Numbered from the stretch's first letter, positions 20,601-27,603 are shown. The stretch: DNA of 64,000 nucleotides from Cellulophaga tyrosinoxydans (GCF_900176415.1 NZ_FWXO01000003.1:1-64000), one strand, 5' to 3'. Numbers and translations: made by a program. The notes: a model not told the origin generated them from the letters alone.

Positions 20601-20961
20601 ATTCTATATAAAACGTACAGCTACCTATACTGTTCGTGTTGTTGATGAAAATGGCTGTGAGTCGGTAGCCTCCATTGCAATGGAATTTATAGATATAGAA
20701 ATACCAAATTTCTTTACACCAGATGCTGACGGAATTAATGATTACTGGATCCCAAAAAATATTGAACATTTCCCTAACATATGGATTAATATTTTTGATA
20801 GGTATGGTAGATTAATTTACAAACTTGAAGATAATGCTGCAGGTTGGGATGGACTATACCAGAACACTGATTTACCAACTGGGGATTACTGGTATATTAT
20901 TAAGCTAAATGGTGCTGAAGACACACGTGAATTCGTAGGAAACTTCACCCTGTATAGATAG
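8608..20961 (+). CDS. giant SprB-repeat adhesin, 4117 residues, T9SS type B
   Basis: Signal peptide ~1-20 (ends SFAQ), then the head shared with the next two genes: QLSDLHYLPPLKQG and an IgGFc-binding-like domain to ~475, an Ig-like segment ~482-545, DUF11 ~545-660 and a TSP3-like Asp-rich linker (~666-695). A second Asp-rich linker (~844-872) and a second DUF11-like domain (~911-1055) follow. From ~1285 to ~4025 there are about 28 SprB-type modules (each ~75-110 residues, with a Cys near the start and a terminal 'DxxGC'). A jelly-roll-like carbohydrate-binding segment is inserted at ~1805-2020. The end is a CHU_C type B domain (~4028-4117: PNFFTPDADGINDYW ... FDRYGRLIY ... LPTGDYWYII). SprB-like proteins are carried on the cell surface and serve gliding or adhesion. 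A strong terminator follows. Confidence 0.9.
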   Translation: MKKYCLLLLALLSFSSISFAQLSDLHYLPPLKQGRNNAAIERQAVYLSTPVTTAFTVNAYRGTSATPIATFNISNVSPAVYTLATGDNNITLVTDANTGIVLNNSGLRFESPSGNKFYVNYRGYSSAQATSLTSKGRVALGRRFKWGGVPNLGAEVSKSNTLGIMATANNTRVTLSGYDPNCVFRLGNNVAGITADSYTITLNANESFVFENYVGNTPTLASRQGWIGASIEADKDIVISNGSLNFGRQENNSNRDAGIDQPVPENKLGKEYVFVRGNGHSNGWTEFPLLIATADNTQIFVNGSATPIATINNGEFYEVPSTYYSSSTAGANMFIYTSKDVYAYQCLAGSTGAQTAELNFVAPVNCLLPDVLDNIPDIRNIAGLIVTGGVTIIAANNTPDANITVTDGNGNVTLPASQAVAGTTDWKTFYIPNLNGNVRVQSTGPIAVGFFGVNGNQGVAGYFSGFDTVPEVTLDVRGGSGCFVGSEIYEATGNFDAYQWYEDGVAIPGANGPSYAAMRAGDYFVRGTKGPCTYDSQPLTALYCDPDVVINKTVDKSEIMEGETATFTIRVRNLGAGPLTNLRITDNIPTGLTLVTAQTITGSWSGNTWNIGTLNGGESAILRLEVLADEINTLPLLSLVNTATNTQDQVDTNITKDSPSAYITVHNDYDKDGIKDITDLDDDNDGIYDEQECSNLSLNIANGASFNNTFVTIDNYLVLDIFNLDNSFNLQINGTNIAGEIQFQSAVSGNFATFLDGYGYGQNGNSQVYTLSGSTATPLIRLVINQAGELMLFGAKTSNGTLLPMVLTTPATAVNWNASGTNTVTIGQMVTGPTNMRGILRTAGCDTDADGLPNHLDLDSDGDGCSDANEFYKSDNADGGDGGEYGTGVPAVNASNGTVSAASYVRVLAPEILLGNTSENLGGTNINGQSVTLGQTLQYVLRFQNTGDDNALNYTIRDILPNNVTLENVDVSGAPGTTYTYDINTRNVVFTIPNNLVEVGDTEYSIRIRVKITSNCTDFVAACSSNLENIAYSTYQGAINTRTFTDEGGLTTITACARTPEIASNSILNDLTACNQARTVQLCGDFTILTAGAGYVSYNWFLDTNNNGVIDAGDTALNDGNPDNNPRTYRTTVIGNFIVQKISDGSCPNLVERITVERFGTTQTNPIVDYFNQVNSDANPDNDLQGEIVTCSIDGDLLPKIFLCGASDEATIQLGITDAQSISWQLLDENSCTDSGEDCGNKNGTCSWTTVSNLNNFTVSNSGEYRVVLNYTNGCSSRFYFSVFKNELDINYTSKNILCATDGNIRITNVGSGYGFSLVNALDNTVIIPFSANNGPNFNIANSGTYKVQITQLNPSDNAPIAGSCIFETEDIGIRREDFTVNISTTPEDCNAGGTIRVQVENALPNYNYELRLDDGSNGGLGSPVQNHPTQNDNSYEFTGVSAGNYIVLTTTQDGCSNSQDITVGIIEELKLNAVTSENITCTAGIVNLTPSGGLPSPNYEMAIWSKDGVALYSNEISVPASAYTTEVSFLFGYRGSPITYYPNEEGDYVFILKDGNGCYAFSNSVRVEDFGTPSITPSHSQIICADSSSSTLTVSVTGGTAPYRYSLNGGINYQSTNTFENLAAGIYSITVMDASGATETTGCETSIEYEIDQPFRLLASAAIIEDASCNPTGALVKILNPTGGDGIYEYSFDGGSTFTAANARNLAPGDYDLVLRDGLECTYEMEITVPSPSADPSFTSAIDYDCNGLGTITVTPSNTTDFNYTYQLNGANNTPIDNNIFTGVSNGTQTISIGYSGTITPAQSTLFFENFGAGISTQIAEIGSDYCYEPQSGAETDCNRGPAGILVNGEYTVTNFVTNPIPAWRSPNDHSGLTDGRFLVVDISTFSDVYATPVSKSILWQKNNLEVLPNREITLSLYAYNLMQVSGNGNNPRMLIELIDTSGNIIASTSTAEIPKNTNANDWHNRTVTFNPGANTNVGIVIRSDLNSDFGNDLILDDILAYQTPEVCEKTENITVIVEDNKEFSARSLSKTDPSCNAGSDGSIRFEVLNFDTATGFEYSVDGGTNWTTSLVSPITTTATLADGLYTVLVRKVSDNACATNFDVTLVEPSAIIPGLSQTADYTCFNTGATLTASATGGNPAYQYQLEQAGNVIVRPFQTNKIFNNITEGDYFVRVRDAKGCEQITTVAITVDRYQDVDFDLTATACYDGSNNATITATVTSGNTGYTFRINGNAWITPSPSTSNTHTFSGLANGSYTVEVTDAYGCVSVVKTIDIQPILNASITLNHVSSCADGSITVNATGGDGNLAYAFVPTGTGVSFSDFGPSNVYTVAAANAGTYDVYVWDNNAANPHCEYSETVTINPATPLTINAVATDPSCYNGNGRITVSVSSGIAPYTYQIIDLDNGGASNQTTSSLSANTRTFFNLAPGNYTINVTDASGCTSTQTPVTIGNPDELISDLESILSDDCAPATGFRFINYTTTLSGTLQFSHNGGTTWQLSDTFESPAYTLTSGNTVNPSIRTVDGSGNTLCRVDFPQYTINFPLDDLDITVSTVIKNCNELIVTVQGNEGTAPYQYTYSDDPANFNAITPANPWSTPARGLGDPEVFNGLIPGRTYVFYVKDANGCIRQSDQNVAELNTNPIDIDATFTPSCSALNNGQIVYTLIDNQAPTELNMRWELRNLSGTIIRSSGNGLTPGLPGAIIGYNSSITIGNLSPDDYYITVTEVNGTTDTCISASENLKLIELNPITAALNKLQDMTCDNPGLIAIENINGGGGSYNYTVTGPAPFSAISGTTDNPIEIPAGSPTGTYNVSISDQYGCGAYAIGSVNMTMPLPPTITSVAVENCSTKPSITITASSPSSSILYYSIDGGLNYVTNNVFNNLTAGTYAVFVKDGNGCTFIYTTSPVIVHPRLQATASLVSSLGCGPGQEAEIEINAISGSGNYDYIIADSSGPLGVRQALTSPEIVLVSVADIYTITVYDNNTSGPECSRVFTVEVPAAVQPNFTATPTDVSCDGSTDGTIAIAETNNGNNPLSYSLVPNNGSYDSATNSFINLPAATYQVTGTGPNGCQTVVNTVVVGVPNPITFTTPVVNEFGCTTNNTTNNATIVLDASSITGGSNNYVRFEFIDVATGTILQNNTSSTYQYTDFNGGDVIVRVIDNNGCSGEETVTVAPYDQLISASTSVVEAINCINAGEDISVSVTGRLSTYATNPGDYTFRLLPSGTVQGSNIFPDLQPGTHTIEVRNSITGCVITTQHVVRAPNTFTVLVEKLSDAVCYGDNGSIRLTMSDATYTGSYTYRVYNTNNTPNDPSDDGSAIFTASSPNAGPTPAIDVAAGNYRVEVIQDGLPNCPQNRVFSISTPSAPVTLAPIARKDVGCTNDQGTAIIDPNGGLAPYTITLTNDDTSVSRTVTNVNAQQFQNLTAGRYSVVVVDALGCSNTFTNVFELLLPDPISGTISNTNLVCAGDTDASVSISVNSRNITTNYRYKLNRYNDALGSTLLQSTANQTSATFNNLGAGYYSISVIDDMNCTFESSIVEIINPIKPKGSLVMLSPLGCTVGAQLQLTATGGSAPYTWSTDGVTFNAMNETNGSDTHLFLNMTAGTYTYYIRDSFNCISTVSNTVVVDPIETLTLAVNTTAAVINCNGESTAVISVRADGGLGNYQYGLFADAGLTNQIRAYQNSEVFADLPMGVYFINVQSEDCETISSQINITEPTPLIVDPVVTNVSCFEENDGSIVVNLSGGSGNYQYAISPNLNKFDTKNTFTNLGPGTYTIIAQDKNGCFEQLEITITEPSLLEFVATTTPEVCAGDEDGTISLTINGGTGPYSTSLNSDNDADFVEGQTLYQDLAAGTYTVFVKDANNCITNQAIIVEGGENLNTTLTVVYECTGDTPNNSLAIDFEDPSISADVLYGLDTMDPNDFVMDPDFTNIAPGAHYLTIAHANGCIRTFDFNVEAYEPLVLTLEQRAINEITATAVGGKEGYTYYFDGIENGEDNTFYIKRTATYTVRVVDENGCESVASIAMEFIDIEIPNFFTPDADGINDYWIPKNIEHFPNIWINIFDRYGRLIYKLEDNAAGWDGLYQNTDLPTGDYWYIIKLNGAEDTREFVGNFTLYR

Positions 20962-20985
20962 AAAACTTTTAAATTAAGCCTATAT

Positions 20986-21025
20986 AAAACCGAAAGAATT
21001 ATTTAGAATAATTCTTTCGGTTTTT
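20986..21025 (+). terminator. intrinsic terminator after the giant adhesin
   Basis: A long perfect stem, AAACCGAAAGAATTATT / AATAATTCTTTCGGTTT, around a 3-nt loop, followed by T residues. It starts 25 bp after the stop codon, so the next paralogue is a separate transcription unit. Confidence 0.9.
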
Positions 21026-21091
21026 AATTTTATGACTAAATAGACTGTAACGTTTTTAACTATTCAACCTCAAACCACAGCTAATTCAAAA

Positions 21092-21121
21092 TTCACAACA
21101 TTTAATTGAACTTCACATCAT
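21092..21121 (+). promoter_or_regulatory. TTCAC direct-repeat pair upstream of the second paralogue
   Basis: TTCACAACAT at 21092 and TTCACATCAT at 21112, 20 bp apart. The first is nearly identical to the TTCACAACAT element at 8531 before the giant adhesin. A regulator-binding function is inferred only from the shared spacing and sequence. Confidence 0.3.
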
Positions 21122-21188
21122 ATATGTGCTATTTTGCAAGAAATCAATTGTAAATACTAGAAAAATCTAGAAAACATTTGACCTGTTC

Positions 21189-23249
21189 ATGAAGTATTTT
21201 TATTTATTTTTTCTACTGGTATTCCTTTCAACAAACTATGTTTTTGCGCAGTTAAGTGATTTACATTACTTGCCACCCCTAAAACAAGGGAGTAATAACC
21301 AAGCTATTCAACAACAGGCAGTCTATTTATCTACTCCAGAAACAACCGCCTTTAATGTAGATGTATATTTAGGCACAAACACTACAGCAATAGCAACACT
21401 CTCAATATCAAAAACTAGTCCGGCGGTGTATAATCTTTCTAACGGGGATAATAATGTTACTTTGGTAACAAATGCTAATACGGGGATTGTTTTAAATAGT
21501 AGTGGATTACGATTTGAATCACCGAGCGGAAATGAATTTTATGTAAACTACCGAGGTATTTCTGGATCACAGGCAGCATCATTAACTTCAAAAGGTAGAG
21601 CAGCTATGGGTACCCGTTTTAAATGGGGAGGTGTTCCAAATTTAGGAACTCACGTTTCTAAATCCAATACCGTGGGCATCATGGCAACAGAAAATAATAC
21701 AACCATAAATTTAACTGGTTATGATCCAAATTGCGTATTTAGGTTAGGCAATGATCCAGATGGAATTACAGCAGACTCATATCAAATTACTTTAAATGCT
21801 AATGAATCATTTGTATTCGAAGCCTACATGGGTAACTCTTTTTCTATTGCTCAAAGCCAAGGTTGGATTGGAGCCTCAATTGTGTCCGATAAAAATATAG
21901 TTATCAGCAATGGTTCTTTAAATTATGGGCGACAAGCAAATTCAAGTAACCGAGATGCAGGAATTGACCAACCTGTTCCTGAGAACAGATTAGGAAAAGA
22001 ATATGTTTTTGTAAGAGGAAATGGAGGATCAGGTGGTGAAACAGAATTTCCTATAATTATCGGAACTCAAAACAATACTGCGATTTATGTGAATGGTTCC
22101 GCTACTCCAATTGCAACAATTAATAATGGTGATTACTTTGAAATACCAAGCAGTTTTTATTCATCTAATTCAGTTGGGGCAAATATGTTTGTAACAACTT
22201 CAAAAGACGCTTACGCTTATCAATGTATAGCTGGATCTAGTGCTATTTACACTCAAGGATTAAATTTCGTTGCGCCAGTCAACTGTCTTCTACCCGATAT
22301 TATGGATAATATTCCAGATATCACTAATGTAGCAGGAACAACATTGTCTGGAGGAGTAACCATAATTGCCTCTACCTCTACTCCAGATGCTAATATTCAA
22401 GTTACGGATGGAACAGGGCCAATTACACTTCCTAGTTCAACTAGCGTTGCGGGCACAACTTTATGGAAAACGTATTACGTACCCGGGTTAACCGGAGATG
22501 TTAGTGTAGAATCTACAGGACCCATAGCGGTCGGATTTATAGGTTTTAATGGAGCTAGAGGTATCGCTGGTTATTTTTCAGGTTTCGATACGGTTCCAGA
22601 TGTGGAACTTCAAGTTTCTGGAGGTGGTTGTCTACCTTCAGCAGATGTGGAAGTTGTAGATCCAAATTTTGATAACTATCAGTGGTTCGAAAATGGTAAT
22701 TTAATTGTGGGTGCAAATTCCGCAACATATACGCCAAGTCAAGCTGGCGATTATTACGTTCGTGTAACCAAAGGTGGTTGTACTTATGACTCGCAGCCGT
22801 TAACAGCGTATTATTGCGACCCAGATATAGTGCTAAATAAGGATGCAGATCAAAATATTGTTTATGATGGTGATACCGTAACATTTACGATTACTGTCGA
22901 AACTTTAGGCATAAATCCTGTAACTAATTTAGTACTAACAGATGTACTTCCATCTGGATTAGAATTACTATCATCTTCAGTTTCTAAAGGTGCATTCTCT
23001 TATCCAAACTGGAATGTAGGAAACATGAATCCAGGGGATCTTGAAACTTTAATTTTAGTAACTAAAGCAGGGCTTGAAAATATCTACATTTCTTCTGCAA
23101 ATTATACAAACACGGTAACCAACAGTCAAGATCAAATAGATACCAATATTACAACCGATGACCCATCGGAAACAATTACAGTGAATATGGTTAATCCTAC
23201 TTCGGTAATTACCAACAGAAGAATAACGTATCGTATCAAAAGAAATTGA
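21189..23249 (+). CDS. IgGFc-binding-like/DUF11 surface protein ending in a VITNRRITYR tag
   Basis: 686 residues: signal peptide (ends VFAQ), then QLSDLHYLPPLKQG and an IgGFc-binding-like domain to ~475 closely matching the giant adhesin's head (shared GIDQPVPEN.LGKEYVFVRGNG, GYFSGFDTVP). It continues with an Ig-like segment (YQWFENGNLIVGAN) and one DUF11 domain (~545-660, ending DQIDTNITTDDPSETITV). It lacks SprB repeats and a CHU_C domain. It stops soon after DUF11 with NPTSVITNRRITYRIKRN, a basic tail nearly identical to that of the next gene. The IgGFc family name comes from human FCGBP and does not imply antibody binding here. A surface role is inferred from the signal peptide and paralogues. 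Confidence 0.85.
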   Translation: MKYFYLFFLLVFLSTNYVFAQLSDLHYLPPLKQGSNNQAIQQQAVYLSTPETTAFNVDVYLGTNTTAIATLSISKTSPAVYNLSNGDNNVTLVTNANTGIVLNSSGLRFESPSGNEFYVNYRGISGSQAASLTSKGRAAMGTRFKWGGVPNLGTHVSKSNTVGIMATENNTTINLTGYDPNCVFRLGNDPDGITADSYQITLNANESFVFEAYMGNSFSIAQSQGWIGASIVSDKNIVISNGSLNYGRQANSSNRDAGIDQPVPENRLGKEYVFVRGNGGSGGETEFPIIIGTQNNTAIYVNGSATPIATINNGDYFEIPSSFYSSNSVGANMFVTTSKDAYAYQCIAGSSAIYTQGLNFVAPVNCLLPDIMDNIPDITNVAGTTLSGGVTIIASTSTPDANIQVTDGTGPITLPSSTSVAGTTLWKTYYVPGLTGDVSVESTGPIAVGFIGFNGARGIAGYFSGFDTVPDVELQVSGGGCLPSADVEVVDPNFDNYQWFENGNLIVGANSATYTPSQAGDYYVRVTKGGCTYDSQPLTAYYCDPDIVLNKDADQNIVYDGDTVTFTITVETLGINPVTNLVLTDVLPSGLELLSSSVSKGAFSYPNWNVGNMNPGDLETLILVTKAGLENIYISSANYTNTVTNSQDQIDTNITTDDPSETITVNMVNPTSVITNRRITYRIKRN

Positions 23250-23266
23250 TTTAACATCAATCTTAT

Positions 23267-23295
23267 ACAGCCTTAGGCTGCTGATTATTTTTTTC
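23267..23295 (+). terminator. probable intrinsic terminator after the second paralogue
   Basis: CAGCC-TTA-GGCTG is a short GC-rich hairpin (23268-23280), followed after a few bases by a run of seven T. It begins 18 bp after the stop codon. Confidence 0.45.
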
Positions 23296-23438
23296 TTCAT
23301 TTTAGCTTTACTGATAGCTAATAAAACCACCTATGCAACATGTATTTATTCTTTTACAACAAACAGTTTATCATTAAAATATAGTATACGTTCTTTACTT
23401 AAAGTAACATATATTTCGGGCATCGTCCTAGTGAAAAA

Positions 23439-26400
23439 ATGAAGCATTCTTATTCAGTAGCTATTGTTCTACTATTGTTTGTTAATCTAGGGTATACTCA
23501 ATTGAGTGACTTACATTATTTACCACCTTTAAAACAAGGAAGTAATAATTCATCAGTAAAGGAACAGACCATTTATTTGTCTACTCCAGAAACCACGGCG
23601 TTTATAGTAAATGCTTATATTGGCACTTCCACAACCCCAGCAGCAACTTTTTCTATTTCAAATTTAAATCCAGGTATCTATAATTTAGCTAATGGTGACA
23701 ATGATGTCACTATGGTTAGAGATAATAATACAGGAGTAGTCCTTGCTAATAGTGGACTACGATTTGAATCGCCCGGAGGACAAAAATTCTATGTTAATTA
23801 TCGTGGTTCTTCTAGCGCACAAGCAACTTCATTAACATCTAAGGGCAGACAAGCTTTAGGAACTAAATTTAAATGGGGTGGCGCACCAAATTATGCTACA
23901 ACAAGTGATATATCTACCTCATTGGGGATAATGGCCACTGAAGACAATACTGTTGTAGACATTTCAGGATATGATCCAAATTGCGAGTTTAGACTTCAAA
24001 ATAATAGAGGTGGAATAACGAGTAATACGATACAAATTACACTAAACAAAAATGAATCTTTTGTCTTAGAAGCGTATACTACTCAAACAACTGCAAATAT
24101 AGATGGATGGTTAGGTGCATCGATTGATGCTACTAAAAATATTGCTATTAGTAATGGTGGATTAAACTACGGTGTTGTAGCATCCTCTAGTGGTAGTCGT
24201 GATGCGGGAATTGATCAACCTGTACCAGAAAATAAACTTGGAAAAGAATACGTTTTTATACGTGGTAATGGTCGTGATGACACTGAATTTCCCATTATTA
24301 TTGGTACTCAAAACAATACAGACATTTTTGTAAATGGTGCTACAACTCCTATTGCTACAATAAATACTGGAGATTACTTTATTGTGCCTGGCACTAATTA
24401 TTCTAGTGGTTCACCAGGTGCTAATATGCTAGTAACAACATCAAAAGATGCTTACGCCTACCAGAATTTGGCGGGTAGTTCTGGAGTACAAACTATAGGT
24501 TTAAATTTTGTGGCACCAGTAAACTGTTTATTGCCTGATAATATGGATAATATTCCCAATATTACCGATGCAGCAGGAACAACATTAACTGGAGGAATTA
24601 CCATAATTGCCTCTACATCTACACCTAATAGTAATATTACTGTAAAAGATGGGTCAGGAAATGTTACATTACCCACTCCTTTAAATGTTGCGGGAACTAC
24701 AGATTGGAAAACTTTTTATTTACCTAACTTAACTGGTAATGTTAGTGTTCAATCAACGGGACCCATTGCGGTCGGTTTCTTTGGAGTGAATGCCAATAGA
24801 GGAATTGCAGGTTATTTTTCTGGGTTTGATACGGTACCTGTGGTTGGCTTACAACTTTCTGGTGGCGGTTGCCTACCTGGCGCAGATATTGAAGTTATTT
24901 CAGGTACATACGATTCGTATCAGTGGTATGGTGATGGTGCTTTAATTCCTGGAGCAATTTTTGCAAAATATACACCCACAACAGCTGGAGATTATTATGT
25001 TAAAGTAAGAAAAGGAACCTGTACCTACGACTCACAACCGATTGCTGCATATTATTGTAATCCGGATATTGTTATTAAAAAAACAGCTAATAAAACTGCT
25101 GTTCTCGAAGGTGAATCCGTTACATTTAGAATTACTGTGGAGAGTTTTGGCATTAACCCCGTAACTAATTTAAACGTTACAGATGTTATGCCTTCTGGTT
25201 TTACTTTAGTTTCAGCAAACCCAACTGTTGGAAGTTGGACTAATCCTGTTTGGAATGTAGGAACTCTTAATTCAGGTGCACTAGAATCTATAACTATTAT
25301 AGCTACAGCCAATCAATTACCAAGTAACTCAGAGTTTCAGTCGTTCACAAATACAGCAACTCACACCCAAAATCAAACCGATAATAACTTGACTACAGAT
25401 AGTCCTAGTGCAACAGTACGAGTGAATAATGACACCGATTTAGATGGTGTTATTGATAGTGATGATCTTGATGATGATAATGATGGTATATTAGATACTG
25501 TGGAATGTGGGGCAGCCTCGGGTGCTAATGTTGTATTCAATGGTGATTTTTCATCTTGGTATTTTAATGGATGGACACCAGATGGCAGTAACTGGCAAGA
25601 ACCCGGTTCAGGACTATATGCTTTTTATGAAAGTTATAATACAGGAACCAGAGCATTATACCAAAATTTAAATGTGGTATCAGGAACTACGTATATATTA
25701 TCGTTTCAAGTAGGTACCATATCTAGTTTTGTAAATTCTTCTACGCTGAGAGTTTATTTAAATGGAGTTCTGCTATATTCTAAAATTTCAGACCAAATGA
25801 GTATAGAAAATGGCGGGGATACTGCAGACATAGGTGGTGGAAATTTATCTAATACTACTGTTGTCTCTATACCATTTACCGCCACATCAAATACAACACA
25901 GTTACGTTTTGAAGGAATATCAGCAGCACAGCCACACGATCAATTTTTTTTAGACAATGTTAGTTTAACACCGAGTAATGCTTGTGCAGACACTGATGGT
26001 GATGGTATTTTTGATCGTGTAGATTTAGATAGTGACGGAGATGGATGCTCTGATGCTAATGAAGCTTACAATAATTCCAATGCTGATGGTGGCGATGACG
26101 GAAGATATGGAGTAGGAAATCCAGCAGTAAATTCCAATGGTACGGTTGTAGCTGCAACATACGCTGTTCCAGCCGATAATAATTCTAATGGTACATACGA
26201 ATTTAAAGAAGCCAGTGCTGCACCTAGTATTAGTTCACAACCAATTAGTACCTTAGTATTTGATACTAGCAATGCTTCATTTAGTACAAATGCATCAAAT
26301 GCTAGTTCATACCAATGGCAAGTTAGTACAAATGGTGGTGCTAGTTTTAGTAATCTAACTAACGGATCAGAATATTCAGGTGCGCAAACAAATAATTTAA

Positions 26401-26567
26401 CGGTATTAAATGCCAACCTGACTAAAAATAATTATCAATATAGAGTAGTAATTGCAAACAATAGTTATGTCTGCGGTACTACCACTTCTGCGGTTGGCAT
26501 ACTATCTGTACGAGTTAAAAATGTAATTACCAATAGAAGAATTACCTATCGGGTTCAAAAAACATAA
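23439..26567 (+). CDS. IgGFc-binding-like/DUF11/TSP3/Ig surface protein ending in a VITNRRITYR tag
   Basis: 1042 residues. Signal peptide (ends GYTQ), then the same head as the two upstream paralogues (LSDLHYLPPLKQG; IgGFc-like to ~470; DUF11 ~540-660). A TSP3-like Asp-rich linker (DTDLDGVIDSDDLDDDNDG) leads to a jelly-roll/carbohydrate-binding-like domain (~690-840, NGDFSSWYFNGWTPDGSNW ... FFLDNVSL). A second Asp-rich linker (DTDGDGIFDRVDLDSDGDGCSD) and an Ig-like domain (~925-1025, SSYQWQVSTNGG) follow. The last residues are VKNVITNRRITYRVQKT. There is no CHU_C domain. Domains after DUF11 differ from the second paralogue, yet the terminal tag is retained, which suggests the tag is a functional module. 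Confidence 0.85.
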   Translation: MKHSYSVAIVLLLFVNLGYTQLSDLHYLPPLKQGSNNSSVKEQTIYLSTPETTAFIVNAYIGTSTTPAATFSISNLNPGIYNLANGDNDVTMVRDNNTGVVLANSGLRFESPGGQKFYVNYRGSSSAQATSLTSKGRQALGTKFKWGGAPNYATTSDISTSLGIMATEDNTVVDISGYDPNCEFRLQNNRGGITSNTIQITLNKNESFVLEAYTTQTTANIDGWLGASIDATKNIAISNGGLNYGVVASSSGSRDAGIDQPVPENKLGKEYVFIRGNGRDDTEFPIIIGTQNNTDIFVNGATTPIATINTGDYFIVPGTNYSSGSPGANMLVTTSKDAYAYQNLAGSSGVQTIGLNFVAPVNCLLPDNMDNIPNITDAAGTTLTGGITIIASTSTPNSNITVKDGSGNVTLPTPLNVAGTTDWKTFYLPNLTGNVSVQSTGPIAVGFFGVNANRGIAGYFSGFDTVPVVGLQLSGGGCLPGADIEVISGTYDSYQWYGDGALIPGAIFAKYTPTTAGDYYVKVRKGTCTYDSQPIAAYYCNPDIVIKKTANKTAVLEGESVTFRITVESFGINPVTNLNVTDVMPSGFTLVSANPTVGSWTNPVWNVGTLNSGALESITIIATANQLPSNSEFQSFTNTATHTQNQTDNNLTTDSPSATVRVNNDTDLDGVIDSDDLDDDNDGILDTVECGAASGANVVFNGDFSSWYFNGWTPDGSNWQEPGSGLYAFYESYNTGTRALYQNLNVVSGTTYILSFQVGTISSFVNSSTLRVYLNGVLLYSKISDQMSIENGGDTADIGGGNLSNTTVVSIPFTATSNTTQLRFEGISAAQPHDQFFLDNVSLTPSNACADTDGDGIFDRVDLDSDGDGCSDANEAYNNSNADGGDDGRYGVGNPAVNSNGTVVAATYAVPADNNSNGTYEFKEASAAPSISSQPISTLVFDTSNASFSTNASNASSYQWQVSTNGGASFSNLTNGSEYSGAQTNNLTVLNANLTKNNYQYRVVIANNSYVCGTTTSAVGILSVRVKNVITNRRITYRVQKT

Positions 26568-26673
26568 ACTTTAAATTCATTTTTAAGTCTATTTCATTTT
26601 TCTTTTTTTAGGTAAGTTGTAACAATTAGCAATCTAATTCGTCAAACATACACAACCTAAAACTAGCGCTATT

Positions 26674-27576
26674 TTGAATACGATACTTACAGTAACCAAT
26701 TTAACCAAGAAATTTGGTGCACTAACAGCAGTCAGTGATTTATCTTTTATCATAGAAAAAGGAAATGTTTACGGCATTTTAGGACCCAATGGCAGTGGTA
26801 AATCTACCACTTTGGGCATTGTATTGAATGTTGTAAATAAAACCTCTGGGGAATTTAGTTGGTTTGACGGTCAAACCTCAACACATGAGGCATTAAAAAA
26901 AGTAGGGGCTATAATAGAAAGACCCAACTTTTACCCGTACATGACGGCAATTCAGAATTTAAAGTTAGTTTGTAAAATTAAAGAGGTTCCTGAAACTAAA
27001 ATAGAAGAAAAGTTAGAATTAGTTGGACTTTTAGATCGTAAAAACAGTAAATTTCAAACGTATTCATTAGGGATGAAACAGCGTTTAGCTATTGCCTCTG
27101 CCCTACTTAACGATCCTGAAATACTTATTCTTGATGAACCAACAAATGGCTTAGATCCGCAAGGAATTCATCAAATTAGAGAAATTATTAAAAAAATTGC
27201 TTCACAAGGCACAACAATCCTTTTAGCGTCTCATTTATTAGACGAAGTAGAAAAAGTTTGTAGTCATGTAGTTATACTACGCAAAGGCAAAAAATTATAT
27301 TCTGGCAGTGTAGATACTATGCTAGCAAGCCATGGCTTTTTTGAGCTTAGAACTAAAAAAGAAAAAGAGCTATTAGATTATTTAGAAGGCAACTCCAGTT
27401 TTGGATCTGTAAAAAATATTGACGGCTTAATTACTGCATATCTTAACGAGGATTTACAAGCAGAGGAACTTAATAAAATACTCTTCGAAAAAGGAATTAT
27501 ACTGTCTCATTTATCCAAACGACGAGAAAGTTTAGAAGAGCAATTTTTAGCACTTACTAATAACTCCAGCAATTAA
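26674..27576 (+). CDS. ABC transporter ATP-binding protein (BcrA/ABC-2 type)
   Basis: 300 residues. Walker A GPNGSGKST (~38-46), Q-loop region, signature YSLGMKQRLAIA, Walker B EILILDEPTNGLDP and H-loop LLASHLLDE are all present. The C-terminal ~80 residues resemble the BcrA-type extension. The start is a TTG at 26674: the frame is closed by TAA at 26635, no ATG lies between, and the chain already begins at the conserved first beta strand (ILTVTNLTKKFG). It pairs with the ABC-2 permease 27 bp downstream. Substrate unknown; export or lipid-related roles are typical of the family. Confidence 0.92.
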   Translation: MNTILTVTNLTKKFGALTAVSDLSFIIEKGNVYGILGPNGSGKSTTLGIVLNVVNKTSGEFSWFDGQTSTHEALKKVGAIIERPNFYPYMTAIQNLKLVCKIKEVPETKIEEKLELVGLLDRKNSKFQTYSLGMKQRLAIASALLNDPEILILDEPTNGLDPQGIHQIREIIKKIASQGTTILLASHLLDEVEKVCSHVVILRKGKKLYSGSVDTMLASHGFFELRTKKEKELLDYLEGNSSFGSVKNIDGLITAYLNEDLQAEELNKILFEKGIILSHLSKRRESLEEQFLALTNNSSN

Positions 27577-27603
27577 GTATCCCAACCAACTAAAACATTT
27601 AAA

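Noticed and set aside
8608-26567. Treating the three-gene head similarity as a DNA repeat or insertion
   Set aside because: Similarity is at protein level with many silent differences and stops at domain limits, as expected of old tandem duplication.
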